DNA from: Acanthaster planci
Lineage: Eukaryota; Echinodermata; Asteroidea; Valvatida; Acanthasteridae
Assembly: GCF_001949145.1 (NCBI RefSeq)
Contig: NW_019091360.1
Span: 3,560,423 to 3,624,422 of the forward strand
Reading direction: 5' to 3'
DNA length: 64,000 bases
The notes below the pieces were generated by a model. That model saw only the letters and a program-made list of their open reading frames with translations, was not told the origin of the DNA and made no database searches. Made by a program: the position numbers and the translations under genes. Shown in pieces: positions 1 through 11,317 of the stretch. Numbering within the stretch: position 1 is the stretch's first letter; the number at the start of each line of letters is the position of its first letter.

Positions 1-80
1 AGAAGATGCTGGTGTGTATGAATGTGTAGCAGCCAATCCACTCGGAACAGCAACGTCAACAGTAGAAGTAATGGTGCCAG
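1..80 (+). CDS. Exon 1 (partial): C-terminal end of Ig1
   Basis: It reads in frame from base 2 as E-D-A-G-V-Y-E-C-V-A-A-N-P-L-G, the F-strand Cys and G-strand of an I-set Ig, and ends at V-M-V-P with donor GTATGA, phase 1. The exon start lies before the window. The 408-base intron after it holds nothing I recognise. Confidence 0.88.
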
Positions 81-488
81 GTATGATACTTGTTTGTAGA
101 ATTCAACCAACTCTGTCAAGCTCAAACGTTTCTTGAGTGTCTGGTTATGAAATGTGACTTTGATAAATGATTTTCTCTGGTAATTTCGTGTTTGTTTCCT
201 GATTGTAGCAGATTTATTCATGACTTTGGTTCAGGTGTCCTTCTTTGTTGAGCTTGGTAATCATGAGAAATTAATTCAGTGCTTCTTTATTGACGCGACT
301 GGAATAATGAAGATGATTGTGAGTGACTTTAACAAAACCTGAAGATGTAAGAAATTGTTATTGGTGGAAGAAGTTTACTAGATTTCAAAACTCACTGAAG
401 TGAGATGTTCAGTTGTGCAAAAACATTCAAGATTGTACGAAGAATGGAATAAAAGAGATATTTATTGTGCAATTTTTTTTTCTTTCAG

Positions 489-779
489 GATATGAAAAGC
501 CGCCAGAGTTTGTTGCCGAGATGATGCATGGTGAGCCACTCATTGTCGGTCGACCCTACAGCATCGAGTGCCAAGTCTCAGCAAAACCAACACCCACCAT
601 CACGTGGTACAAAGATGGCAAACCTATCGAAAATGAGCCGCGGTTCCGCACATCATTCGACAAGGATATTGCTGTCTTGGATATTGAAGATGCTCGGCCA
701 GAAGATGCAGGGATTTATGAATGCGTAGCGACCAATGCAATGGGTACATCAAAGACAACCGTTGAAGTGAATGTGCCTG
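489..779 (+). CDS. Exon 2: Ig2, complete domain in one exon
   Basis: A 291-base, phase 1-1 exon encodes a whole 97-residue Ig: linker G-Y-E-K-P-P-E-F, B-strand Cys in I-E-C-Q-V, strand C T-W-Y-K-D-G-K, E-F turn R-P-E-D-A-G-I-Y and F-strand Cys. The acceptor is TTTCTTTCAG and the donor GTAAGT. It is most like exon 3, its tandem neighbour. The following intron is 228 bases. Confidence 0.95.
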
Positions 780-1007
780 GTAAGTCAAAAGAACTCTGGT
801 TCTGTTTCCCGGAAAGAAATCAAACAGCACCCATTTAACAGTTAGTGTGAGACAAAGGGACTTAAAATTTGGTGATTGCGAGAATATTGCTAACAGATAT
901 TGGAGTTGCCTGTTAATTTACTCAGCGATATGCCTTTCTACAGTACCTTCCGCCCAATGGCTATCAAGCTTGCAATTTATGCCCTTGTTGGTCAAATTCA
1001 TTTCCAG

Positions 1008-1304
1008 GCTCTGCTTCCCCCAAGCCACCTGAGTTCACCTCCAAGTTGCAGGTGGCCGCACCTGTCACTGTTGGCCAGCCCCTGCACCTGGAGTGCCAGG
1101 TTCAAGCCCGGCCGGAGCCCACCGTCACCTGGTACAAAGACGGCAAGCCCGTCAAGGGCAAGCCCTATTACACGACCAGCTTTGTCAGGGATGTGGCCAG
1201 TCTGGATATTGAAAGTGTCGTGCCAGAAGATTCCGGTATCTACAAGTGCGTAGCTAAGAATCTAATGGGCACAGTGAGCACGACAGTTGAAGTAATAGTC
1301 AAAG
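1008..1304 (+). CDS. Exon 3: Ig3, complete domain in one exon
   Basis: A 297-base, phase 1-1 exon encodes an Ig with both Cys (L-E-C-Q-V and Y-K-C-V-A), Trp in V-T-W-Y-K-D-G-K and the turn V-P-E-D-S-G. Strand C and the closing T-T-V-E-V are nearly the same as in Ig2, so the two are a recent tandem pair. The 498-base intron after it shows nothing recognisable. Confidence 0.95.
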
Positions 1305-1802
1305 GTAATTTATATTAATTCCTTCTTGAAATCACTCTTGTAAATCCTTGTAAACCCCAAACTTAAAAATTGAGTTTTTTAACGACATAGGCTGTGTCCG
1401 AATCTCTTGGGTATAGCTGGAAATAATACATGAGTTTTTGGATGTGGCTCAGGCTAGTTCCCAATACGTCGTGTGTAACATCCGGCTGTAGCCAAGTGAT
1501 TTGGACATGGTCTGATTTTGTTATTCAGTGGGAACTCATGCTATTTTGAATACATGTCATGTGCCTTAATTGGAGCAAAGATCAAGAAGTTTCAAACAAG
1601 ACAACATTGCGTATTGAGCACCATCGTCAATTTCCTGGCGTGTTAAAATTTTGTTACAATTTCAAGTTCCTTGAACTAGCGACCTTTTAGGGAGCCAACA
1701 CCTGTTAAAAACAACATCTCACATTCGAAATGCTACTGAAACATTGCATGCTTATTCTCATTTCTTACCTCTGGTAATTCCTTCTCAATTCATTTTGTAT
1801 AG

Positions 1803-2108
1803 GCTTGCCCAAGAAGGTGGGAATCCCACCCAAGTTTACCTCCAGACTTCCATCGCATACAGTGGTTGCCACAGAGGGGCAGCCCACAGAGCTCCAATGC
1901 ACCATTGTCTCTGAACGTCCACCGACTGTCGCGTGGTACAAGGATGAAAGAACCCTCACCAACTACCCGCCTTACGAGATCTCCTTTGAGAAGGGTGTGG
2001 CTGCTCTGAGAATCGCCAAGACAGAAATGGAACATGCTGGCACTTACAAGTGTGTGGCCTCCAACAAGGCAGGGATTGTGACCTCCACGGCAGAAGTCAT
2101 GGTCAGAG
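1803..2108 (+). CDS. Exon 4: Ig4, complete domain in one exon
   Basis: A 306-base, phase 1-1 exon has the linker G-L-P-K-K-V-G-I-P-P-K-F, both Cys (L-Q-C-T-I, Y-K-C-V-A), strand C V-A-W-Y-K-D-E-R, and E-M-E-H-A-G in place of the usual E-D-A-G turn. It ends at donor GTCAGA, weaker than most here. The intron after it contains a TTAA-ended MITE. Confidence 0.93.
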
Positions 2109-2451
2109 GTCAGAGGACTAGCCTTTTCTCATTTGTTTTTCCAATATTGTATTTTTTTCTGCTCATTGTGTGAAGACTTTCAACACAGGACCACAGGTGT
2201 TTAGATATTGTCCTGGTAGTTAAAGCTCCTTCAACCTAATACTGTTGTTCGGGCATTTTGTAGTATTATCCTTGTGCTGAAGTTTACTGCCTGTTCTTGC
2301 ATTATACCCAGTCTCCTTTCTTAATTTAGAATAGCACTCTGACACACTCCGAGAAAGCAAATTGTTTCATATGCAAACAAGTGACCCCTGCTTCTCACCT
2401 GACACTGCCTACCCCAATCTGTTTTGAATTTTTGTCCTAAACTCCATCTGC

Positions 2452-3047
2452 TTAACCACTTCATGCCGGGGCATTTTTCAACGTTGATGATGCTGGGCCG
2501 GCATGACTATCATTTTTTCCATTTTCAAAATCCTTCAAAAATTCATCATTTCATTTAATGGTCGTTTATAGCCACACAAAGTAATCTTTAGGCACTACTC
2601 TAAGTTGACAGGTGACCTTTATTGACGCCCGAGTATTTCAGCCAGGCCTGCAGCCTTGTAAACAAAGCCCAGATTGTGCGGTGTTATACAACTGTCTTGT
2701 GTTCACGAACCTGGCTCAGTGCACTGCTGACCTCTTTTCAATAGGGGCCAGATTAGTGTGCAGCGGTGCTGTGTGGCTCATCGCTGTGGTGGTGGAGCGC
2801 TTTTTTCCCCGGTGGTAATCCGCTTGCTCTCAATGCCCCAAACCCTGGTATACGGTTTCAAAATAACGCTGGATTATCACCACTTTTGAGATCGAAAAAT
2901 GCCGGTAATGCCCAGCAGCCTGGTCTTTTGTTCGGAGTACGGTCTTTTGTTACAGGGCCCTGTTTCCTTTGTCCGAGTTCGGAGACCCCAGCCACGCATA
3001 TAAACCATACAGCTCCGATTTCGGAGTCCCCGGCTGGTAGTGGTTAA
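2452..3047 (+). mobile_element. TTAA-ended MITE, copy A (596 bases, full length)
   Basis: The left end TTAACCACTTCATGCCGGGG and the inverted right end (read on the minus strand TTAACCACTACCAGCCGGGG) are matching terminal inverted repeats, each starting with TTAA. The interior has no transposase-like ORF. The right 117 bases match copy E with four differences by eye, and the left and middle parts match copies B, C and D. The TTAA borders suggest a piggyBac-type target site, but TTAA may instead belong to the repeat itself. Confidence 0.82.
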
Positions 3048-3329
3048 AGTGGAAACAAGAGAGCGTGTGATGTTTCATGGAAAGGACAGTCTGCTGGTGG
3101 GAACTCAGCAGATGAATGTGCATGTGTTTTTTGTTAAAATGTATATTTTTTGTGTGTGCTTCAGGCTCATGCACTAGCCTGTCTCTTCTGTGCCACTGCG
3201 GACGGACTTCAATGCCGGGGTGGATTGCATTGATCTCGTGTTGTAGTACGTTGCAGTATGTGTGTTTCGGTAGGCTACGGTTGGGAGATGCAAGATTGTT
3301 AATGCAGTTATTTTGTGTTTCTTTGTCAG

Positions 3330-3526
3330 CCCCAGAGGTTCTGTCCACTGATGAGGAGATGGACACTTCCCAGGGGCCAACCTTCATCAACATGTCCACT
3401 CAGGAATCAGTGACGGTCACTCCAGGCCAGGAGCTGCGACTGACCATCCGCATCCAGGGCCTGCCGCCGCCACATGTCACGTGGTACCGAAATGACACTC
3501 AAGTCATTGAAACCGAAACAGTCGAG
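3330..3526 (+). CDS. Exon 5: linker and first half of Ig5
   Basis: A phase 1-0 exon encodes an acidic linker (A-P-E-V-L-S-T-D-E-E-M-D-T) and the A to C' strands of Ig5, with Trp in V-T-W-Y-R-N-D. The B strand reads L-R-L-T-I-R-I, so the canonical Cys is absent. It stops at E-T-E-T-V-E with donor GTAAGC and joins exon 6 (V-K-R-H-K-E-I) to give a normal-length C'-D-E region. Confidence 0.92.
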
Positions 3527-4336
3527 GTAAGCATGCAATCACTGTCATCGTGTCAGTGTTTATTGTTGCTTTAATCCCAGCTTTCTTAGAATAATTGAAA
3601 GGTTTTTCTCTAAACTGAAATTTCCCTCACAATAATACGCAATATATTAAAGATTAAATTATATACATTCTCACATCTTTGTAAATCATCCTAGTAACTT
3701 TTTCAAAGCTGACGCCCTTTGTATTCTTGTGAGAGATGTTTAAATTCCTTATGTTTATGTCTGAAATGTGTGTCTGTTGGAAATATCTCTTTTCCCTTTG
3801 GGGACCAGCTCATGTTCCTGATTAAAAGGTGCACTTTTACCTCAGTAACATTCTAAGCAGTCTGGATGTTTTAAGATGCTCCCTTCACTTCATTAACTTG
3901 CCCTCTAAGTGACTCGTCATGACCTACCCCTCTGCAATCTGTCAAAACTCTGCAATATCATCTGCACTGTAGACATCATATGCCAACTACTTCATGCTTA
4001 CTCATTGTAGTACAAATGGTTAATTTTTTACTGTTGGAAAGAAACTGTTCAATCTTAATTCGAGCCTCTGCTGTTGTTTGCTGACAGATTTGCAGGTGTA
4101 ACATCGTTTACGCTGGCCCCCCCACAATGTTTCATTGTTTTATAATTTGAACTCTGAATTTATCCTTACTTTTGCATCAAACACTGTGCTCTGTCAGAGC
4201 AGAGGGTGAGGAAGGTGAACCAGCTTCCACTTTATTGTCTGTTTCTGTTGATGCAATTGCGTTAAACGTATACAAGTATCTTTGGCGTCGTCTGTCCGAT
4301 TTGATGCATTGTTGCGGATGCTTTATTTCATTTCAG

Positions 4337-4378
4337 TGTGTGAAGTACACTGAGACTCGATCCAAAACTGTGAAGGAG
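4337..4378 (+). CDS. Possible optional 42-base micro-exon in the Ig5 C'-D loop
   Basis: A strong acceptor (TTTATTTCATTTCAG) is followed by 14 open codons, C-V-K-Y-T-E-T-R-S-K-T-V-K-E, and donor GTGCGT. Its phase is 0-0, exactly that of the surrounding intron, so inclusion would keep the frame and add 14 residues to the C'-D loop. Ig5 is already complete without it. Chance is a real alternative. Confidence 0.3.
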
Positions 4379-5877
4379 GTGCGTAGAAGAACGGCCTGAT
4401 TTATTCTCGCCCAATGCCCACTAGTACCTCACCCTTGCCATTAACAACACTGATCTCCAATATTTACTCTTCCCTTCTCTGTGGCCCAAATTCTACAAAA
4501 CTAGTTCAGACTCTAAAGGAATGTGGAGAACAATCCAGTCACTCCAAAAAGAAATCAAAACAAGGAAACTAGGTTTTTTTCCAACTCATAAGAGAATAAG
4601 ACTCTGGTCTTGTCAAAAGCTTGTAAACAGTTCCCCCATTGTTTTGAAATGTCAGACTTTTTGGACCATAAATAATCCTCCATAAAAGATTTGTTAAATG
4701 AACTGATTTGATAATATTTGAAAATATGCAAAAGGAAAGTATGGACTGGAAAAGAAATCTTCAGGTTCAAATAACCCACTCTTACTTCCTGAACTTAAAT
4801 AACCTCCAATCTTCAACTCTCTGCCTCTAATGATAAACACAAGTAGTGTCGCCTCCTATCCAACAATTAATTTTTATTTTTCCCCTTGTAGAACAATATT
4901 TAATCCCTTTCTCCTTCCAGGAATTTTCTGTTCTGACAAGCCAGATGCATTAGTTAACACCTTCACCCATGCTTACCAAACATGGCACAGAAATACATTC
5001 CAGTCCAGGGTATAGAGTTGAACGTGTGAAGGAAGATGTCAGTCTGCACTTACCAAAGACAAACACCATCATTTTATAACCCATTTCCTTGGTGACTCCT
5101 CTCTGGAATACTTGTAAGCACAAAGTTGCACCCCCTGTAAACTGTGCACGTTCACATTTGGTAAAGTAGAGTGAGTTGATGACAGAAAAGTAAATGTATG
5201 CATAATCCCACAAGAAGTAGTAGTATAGAGTGGCATAGCTTGATAGTTCCAGCTTTTCCGTTTTATGAGGGTGGAAAAATCATTGGTAAGATTTTGCTAA
5301 GTTGCAATAAAAGACAGCAGAGTCAATCTTTCCGGTGAGAAAATGTACATTTAGTATGGATTGAGACAGTTCACTAGGATTTGTTTATCGCTGGGAAAAA
5401 GTTGCAATATGTATCCTTCCCATAGCGTCAGAGAGCAAAGATCGCCAAAGCAGAGCTAACTTTAACAGCTGAACTTTCTTTTTGCAATTTTTTCTTCACT
5501 CATGCCTTGATTAAAGTGTGAATATACTCTCTTTAAAAAAAAAGAGTTAAGCCAAACTTTGTGTTGAATCTTGTCCTAACTCTTCAAACAAACCAATTAG
5601 GGAATTTGTCTGAAATTCTCAACTGTAATCTGTGTGAGCATAAGGCAGTTAATTGTCATCGGCAATGCTCTTCTATTGCAGCTGTCTAATTTTTTCCCAA
5701 GGAATCTGTTCTCCAAAGGAAATTAACACCCATTGCCTGCCAATTTAGTTTAGCTTAAGTTAGACATTTGTGAATTCAGTGCTGTCATCGATAACCGGAA
5801 ATATTCTATATTTACTTCAAGATCTGCTCAAACAACAAGTGTACAAATACTCATCCATCCTCAACCTACATGTAATA

Positions 5878-7268
5878 CAGTTGACTCTCATTGTTACGAA
5901 ATCAGCTGTAACAAAATTCTGGTTATTACAAACACACATCTCTGGTCCTGGTGAAAATATGCACATTTCTATGGGGAAAAAATCTGTTATAGTGAAATTG
6001 TACTTTACGAATTTCCTGTTACAGCAAAAGGTTTTTGTGACTGTTGCCTGAAAAACTATTGTTGACGACCAATTTATGAAGAGCGTTTACGAATCGCAGT
6101 TTTGAAAACATGTGTGCAGAGCACCACACTGGTTCCTGCTGGGCCGAACCGTTGCCCAAAAAGGCATGATGGAAATGTGGCTACCAGTGAATGGGACGAT
6201 TCCAGTCAAAAAAGCGTCGCAAGCAGGTGCATTGACAAAAATTTATCTCATGTCTATGTTTGTATTTGAGGTTGTACTGCACGTACTTCAAGCGTGCGTG
6301 TTTTCCACAGAATTTCCAGCTGCAGCACTTAAGGCTTATTGCCTGCCCCTCCATATGCATCACACACACTTACAACGCGATATACAGACTTTAGTTTCCT
6401 GTCGTCATGACAAGCTTAGTGCACAATTAAAAAATCCATGATTTTTTACACTGATTACAGAAACGGCAAAACAAAAAATCCCTTCCCGATTCCGATAAAA
6501 ATATGCTCCAAATAAGTTCGCTTGACTATTACCGCTTATCAGGAGCCCAACTAATCACCCACCTCTGAATTATGCGTATTGCTGTTAAAAGATCTAGTGG
6601 CCTGCCAATGAGATTGTGTGCTTACATGACATACATTTTGCAGGACATAGCTATCCAATCATAATATTTCCTCAGGACATCATGCTTCTTGAGCGACTGT
6701 CTTGTGCGTAGGCAGCCACGCCACGGTGGGCGAGTGAACTCAGACTACCGATCAATCATGGTCATGCAGCCAGTGTAAATAAAAATATCTCTCCATGACA
6801 CAATTTGTGTTGGAAAGACTACTTACATGGATGGGGGCTCCAGTTGATGAGTCTTCACTTTCTTGCAGGTACACACAAGCTTACATGTGAATGCCATTAA
6901 GTTAGGCTTCATCCATGGTGATTGAAAGTTTAAAAAAATCCCTGGATCGATGCTTTCACATGTATTTGCTTTTTATCTCACATGCACATTAAACATGTTG
7001 TCATATGACAGTGAAGTTTATTATTCTAAACACATCACAATATATTTGATTAATCATAACCGAGACATCTTTTTGACGTCATTTAACATCAACCTCGTTC
7101 ACATGTATACATGTACAGTACATGTAAATGCACATTGTATCGTACACAAAAGGACCTTTTCATACAATGCACTGAAGCCATTGCACTGCGTTCCGCCTAC
7201 AACAAATTTCGGATACAATGAACATTTCCTCTTGGTCCCGCAGAGTTTGTAATGACGAGAGTCGGCTG
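5878..7268. mobile_element. Pogo/Tigger-like non-autonomous DNA transposon (1.39 kb)
   Basis: The left end CAGTTGACTCTCATTGTTAC and the right end read on the minus strand CAGCCGACTCTCGTCATTAC form terminal inverted repeats, each next to a TA dinucleotide (5876-5877 and 7269-7270), the usual target duplication of the Tc1/mariner/pogo group. CAG ends with near-terminal TAACGAA-like words are typical of Tigger/pogo relatives. The longest inner ORFs (about 100 codons) show no DDE transposase motif, so this looks like a deletion derivative or MITE. Confidence 0.75.
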
Positions 7269-7737
7269 TATACTTTTTCTGGCTCAGAATGTTAGAAGAG
7301 CGTACAGTTTCTTTTGCTGCCTTTCAACTTTCAATCTTGTTCCAGCTAAACTGGGTTGCACAACAACTGCTGCATTATGAAACTTGGAGTGCATAATTCA
7401 TCACTAGTTCCCCCCCCTCCCACATCAACAAAGTATTCCCTGAGTGCCCCCCATCTGAACTACACCAATCATGCACTGGCCCCCTCTATTCCCCATGTAT
7501 CAGGATGTGACCTATTCAGAATATTAAAATGGTAATTTAGCACCAAGGTTTCTTTAGCTTCCCTGATATGGAGGGTGCTTACCCGCTCAAATAGAGTGAC
7601 AACCGCCCCCCAAAACTTTGTCTCAGTTACATGTAAATATCACCTGTTGAAGTTGTGTCAAGTAACGAATGAAAGATTCTGTCATTTTTAAGCCACATGG
7701 AATTTGTTGGACTCACTTTGTTGGTGGTTTTTCACAG

Positions 7738-7883
7738 GTGAAGAGACACAAGGAGATTTGCTCTCTAGTGATCAAGAATGCACAACCTGAGGATTCAGGC
7801 ACCTACAAGGTTGTTGCAGAAAATGCAGCTGGTGTGGAGTCTAATGCTGTCCACATCAATGTGGCCGAGCAACCACTTTCTAA
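7738..7883 (+). CDS. Exon 6: second half of Ig5 plus linker start
   Basis: A phase 0-2 exon encodes strands D to G: V-K-R-H-K-E-I-C-S-L-V-I, the turn Q-P-E-D-S-G-T-Y, then K-V-V-A-E-N with Val where the F-strand Cys would be. Ig5 therefore lacks both canonical Cys. It ends in A-E-Q-P-L-S at donor GTAAGA. The intron after it holds a hAT-like element. Confidence 0.93.
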
Positions 7884-7934
7884 GTAAGAATTATTCAGCA
7901 CATTTTTTTTAAAGCTTGTGCATGGCAGTTAAAA

Positions 7935-8694
7935 GTATGCTGCAGTCAAACCGAACCAAAAATCATTGCACTTTCGAACCGAACCGAACCAAACTGGTTG
8001 GTTCGGATGTTCGGTTTTAATATGGCGTGGCATTACTAGCCCATTATTGCTGAAAGCATGCAAGAAAACTAGATAAAAAAGCAAACACAACGAAGAATGG
8101 ATAACGAGTTATGCTGCACCAGCGCTAGCACTCAGCACATGTTCATCAAGAAGTACATGTATGTACACACGTACTGTAAATGTGTAACACTGTGCATGTA
8201 CAGTAAACTTACGGTGGCTCCACATCACGCGATGGTTGTAAAAAGCATGTGGTGAGAATTCACCAATAATCAACCAAGAACATGCAACGTATTGCGTTTC
8301 TGCAATTTCTGTGTTTTTTTTCTGTTTTCACACATCGTACAATCGTTTTGTTGAGTCAAGCGTGATCCAAACACAACTGCTTTTGGTCGGCAAACCACGG
8401 TCAGAAACTCACATCTCCGACGGTCACTTTCTAGGGAATTTTAACTCCTAAACAAACTTTGGGAAAACAGTTCGGAAAAAAAATTATGTTCCCATTGAAG
8501 TTACTCATGGATGGGATGGAGAGGAGATTTATTGCTTGTATTAACATATACACGGGATATACGGCACGTTCATAGCGAGCTCTTCAATGTGCATAGTATA
8601 TGTTCATGTGTGTACATGTCCGAACCTGAACTGAAGTTAAGAAAAAATTTCTGAACCTTGTCCAAACCGAACCTTGGCACCTACTTGCAGCACT
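7935..8694. mobile_element. hAT-like non-autonomous element with 8-base target duplication
   Basis: The 760-base element is flanked on both sides by the same 8 bases, AGTTAAAA (7927-7934 and 8695-8702), the length made by hAT transposases. The ends are GTATGCTGCAGTC on the left and, read on the minus strand, AGTGCTGCAAGTAGG on the right, sharing TGCTGCA. Inside both ends are repeats of CCGAACC (7950-8020 and 8620-8680). There is no transposase ORF. Confidence 0.78.
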
Positions 8695-9039
8695 AGTTAA
8701 AAGACAAAATTTCATGAATTTTCTTTGTGAGGTTTTCACTTGATAGCTGTTACAAACACTGTGTGTCTTGTCCTTTAGGAAATTACATATACATATTATA
8801 CATATTCTAATTGTTGTTGTTTGTTTGGGGGGGGGCTACAATTTATGTGCAGTTTTCTGTGTCAAAACGGCTAAAATCAAAAAGTAGGGCCAACATAAGA
8901 AAATTCTTTCAATAGTTTTTACTGTTAGATTCATCAGATTGGGGAATTTTTCTTGTATATTTTGTACATAACAGTCAAAATCTGTTAGTTAAACCCCGAC
9001 AGGTTTCATTGTTTGACCATGCTTTCCTTGTTTTCCTAG

Positions 9040-9181
9040 TGTGTCTGTGATCCACCTGGAGTCCAGACCTCAAGTCTCTGGTCAACCCATCTTTGTGGAG
9101 ACACTCGAGAAGAAGACAGAAGTCGTTGAGAGTGCTCGGGTGCGACTTGAAGTGGTAATCGTTGGGAATCCACCACCAAAG
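9040..9181 (+). CDS. Exon 7: linker and first half of Ig6
   Basis: A phase 2-0 exon reads V-S-V-I-H-L-E-S-R-P, then strands A and B of Ig6 (Q-P-I-F-V-E-T-L-E-K-K). The B strand is V-R-L-E-V-V-I, without Cys. It stops at N-P-P-P-K just before the strand C Trp, at donor GTAAGC. The next intron holds MITE copy B. Confidence 0.93.
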
Positions 9182-9257
9182 GTAAGCAGTGCTCCTCAAA
9201 TATGTCTGCATTGTGAAGAAATCTAACAGGCATTACATTTTACTTAAGTACCAGGGT

Positions 9258-9666
9258 TTAACCACTCCCTGCCGGGTGACCCATTTTCGAGTATGTAGGC
9301 TTTATATACCGAGTTGAGGTTCTCCACCACCACAGCGATGAGCGACACATCACCGCTGCATGCTAATCTGGCCCCTATTGAAAAGAGGTCAGCAGTGCAC
9401 TGTGCCGGTTTCGGGAAAAAAAATCTTACGTAACACCGCACAATCTGGGCTCTTTTTCCAAGGCTGCAGGCCTAGCTGAAATAATCACGAGTCAATGAAG
9501 GTTACCTGTCAGCTTTAGAGTAGCGCCCAAAGATTCCTTCATTTTGGTATAAACGGCCATTAAATGAAATGATGAATTTTTGAAGAATTTTGAAAACGGA
9601 AAATCTTGAGAATGAGCCGGCATCTTGTCTTGCTCAAGAAAAATCCACCCGGCAGCAAGTGGTTTA
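9258..9666 (-). mobile_element. TTAA-ended MITE, copy B (about 409 bases, reversed)
   Basis: Read on the minus strand it aligns with the left two-thirds of copy A: the shared words ATTCATCATTTCATTTAATG, CTGCAGCCTTG, and GACCTCTTTTCAATAGGGGC occur in the same order. Its own ends TTAACCACTCCCTGCCGGG and (minus strand) TAAACCACTTGCTGCCGGG are inverted repeats. It lacks the right third of copy A, so it is an internally deleted or subfamily copy. Confidence 0.8.
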
Positions 9667-9826
9667 GAGAAACATTTCAAACTGATTTGAAATTGGTAAA
9701 TTCTTGTTGAATAACGGGAACACTTTTCTGTGTTGAATGAAGTATTCCTTGAAAGTTAGTGATGGAATCCTCAAAATCAAATGTCGTAGTTGTGAAGTTT
9801 GGTTATGTGTTTGTGTCATGCTTCAG

Positions 9827-10010
9827 GTGACCTGGTACTTCAAAGATCGTCCAATCCGTGAGTCCGACGATGAATACGAGTTCCATCAGCTCGGTAACAA
9901 GTACACCTTGATTGTCAAGAAACCGTCAGCCTCAGATGCTGGCACTTACTACTGTGAAGCTGAGAACACACACGGAGCTGTCAGGTCGGAGTGCCATCTT
10001 ACCATCAAAG
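9827..10010 (+). CDS. Exon 8: second half of Ig6
   Basis: A phase 0-1 exon opens with V-T-W-Y-F-K-D-R (strand C Trp), carries S-A-S-D-A-G-T-Y-Y-C with the F-strand Cys, and closes at H-L-T-I-K-G. Splitting right before the Trp in phase 0 is shared with Ig7 and Ig14. The 303-base intron after it shows nothing. Confidence 0.94.
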
Positions 10011-10313
10011 GTAATTGAAAACAGTGCATAATTGATGTCTGGTAGTGACCCAAAATGCGCAGTTGTCAACTTGGGTGATTTTGTTGAGTGAGTTCCTTGC
10101 CAACTGCAACTTGTCTTTCATCTAAATCAAGGTTGCTCATCTAAGTCAACTTTGTCGGAAATATAGGACAGAGAAATAGGAAATGGAAAATGGCATGGTA
10201 AAAACAAAAAAATGGTTATATTAGACAATTAATGTTTGATTAGTTGAGTATAATTGGTTTGAGAATTGATTGGTTTGTGTGGGTTCAATTTGTATGGTTT
10301 GTTCAATTTGCAG

Positions 10314-10417
10314 AGAAAATTCCACCTGATTTTGAGCAGCCACTGGAGAGTATCGCAGCTACCGAGGGAGAAGTGATAACATTTGAAGGGAAAATTAAAG
10401 GCACTCCCAAACCTGAG
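10314..10417 (+). CDS. Exon 9: first half of Ig7
   Basis: A phase 1-0 exon of 104 bases encodes E-K-I-P-P-D-F-E-Q-P-L, E-G-E-V-I-T-F-E-G-K-I (no B-strand Cys) and ends K-G-T-P-K-P-E before the strand C Trp. The acceptor lies in TTCAATTTGCAG. The 335-base intron after it shows nothing recognisable. Confidence 0.92.
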
Positions 10418-10752
10418 GTAGGAATAAAGTCTCAAGGTTTATTGCTTGATCTGTCAGAATGAAGTTGTGATTAATATTGGAATATCTTACAGGTTAAAAT
10501 ATGAAGAAGACAAAGACTATAAACGTTAACTGGTATTGTAAGCAATAAGCATAAGAGTAAATCCTATTAAAAAGTGACTTCAAAAACTATTCCAGATGAA
10601 TAACTTAAGTTTTCCTGAAATTGCCTTTTACTTAGTCTCTTCAACATTTAATGAAGATCTGCCAGCAATCTGATGTCATTTATAGATCTTAACTCTTGTA
10701 AACTCACCCACACATGCAAGGTTACAGCATCTTACCTTTCAAATTATCATAG

Positions 10753-10933
10753 ATAAAATGGTTCAAAGATGACAAGCCTGTTTTCGAGACGTCCCGAGTG
10801 AGGTTCGTCAAAGAAGGAGACAAAATCGGTCTGTTGATTATCAATGTCAGGCCTGGCGATGCCGGAAACTACAAAGTGACTCTAACAAACATGTTTGGGC
10901 AATCTACGTCATCTGCTATCCTCAGTGTTGATG
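10753..10933 (+). CDS. Exon 10: second half of Ig7
   Basis: A phase 0-1 exon starts I-K-W-F-K-D-D-K and carries R-P-G-D-A-G-N-Y-K-V, with Val in place of the F-strand Cys, so Ig7 lacks both Cys. It ends A-I-L-S-V-D-G at donor GTGAGT. The acceptor AATTATCATAG is AT-rich. The 384-base intron shows nothing. Confidence 0.92.
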
Positions 10934-11317
10934 GTGAGTTAGAATTTTTGCTTGAAATTAAGTCTTACATCTTTGCCTGTATATAGGATTAGAATGGCAG
11001 CGACTTGAAAGAGATTAGCCAGTTGACCAATCAAAAGCACTGATACAAAACAAAATGCAAAAGTGAGAAACATGCAGCAGGACTTAGTAATGATAAACCA
11101 GAAGATCTGACTTTACAACAAAGCCTTCAATAAAGCCTTCCCCACAAATATAATAAAAAAATAAAGCAAACAAAAACAACACAACAAATTGTGCTTTTTA
11201 TTGAAATTACCTCTTGATGAAGTTTGAAGAAGCTTAAAGGTTAAAAGATGTTCATGTCTTGTGAAGTAGTAAGAAAGTTAGTAAGCACCTTCATCCTTTG
11301 GCTTGACTCTCTTCCAG

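Larger units (their letters stand above)
3527..7737 (+). other. 4.2-kb intron inside Ig5
   Basis: It holds a possible 42-base cassette exon (4337-4378) and a 1.4-kb pogo/Tigger-like element (5878-7268). The rest is AT-rich sequence with scattered stops in all frames, and I recognise nothing in it. Confidence 0.7.

Noticed and set aside
5770-6441. ORFs of 93 and 109 codons in the pogo/Tigger-like element as transposase remains
   Set aside because: No DDE-type motif or helix-turn-helix pattern seen; length is as expected by chance.
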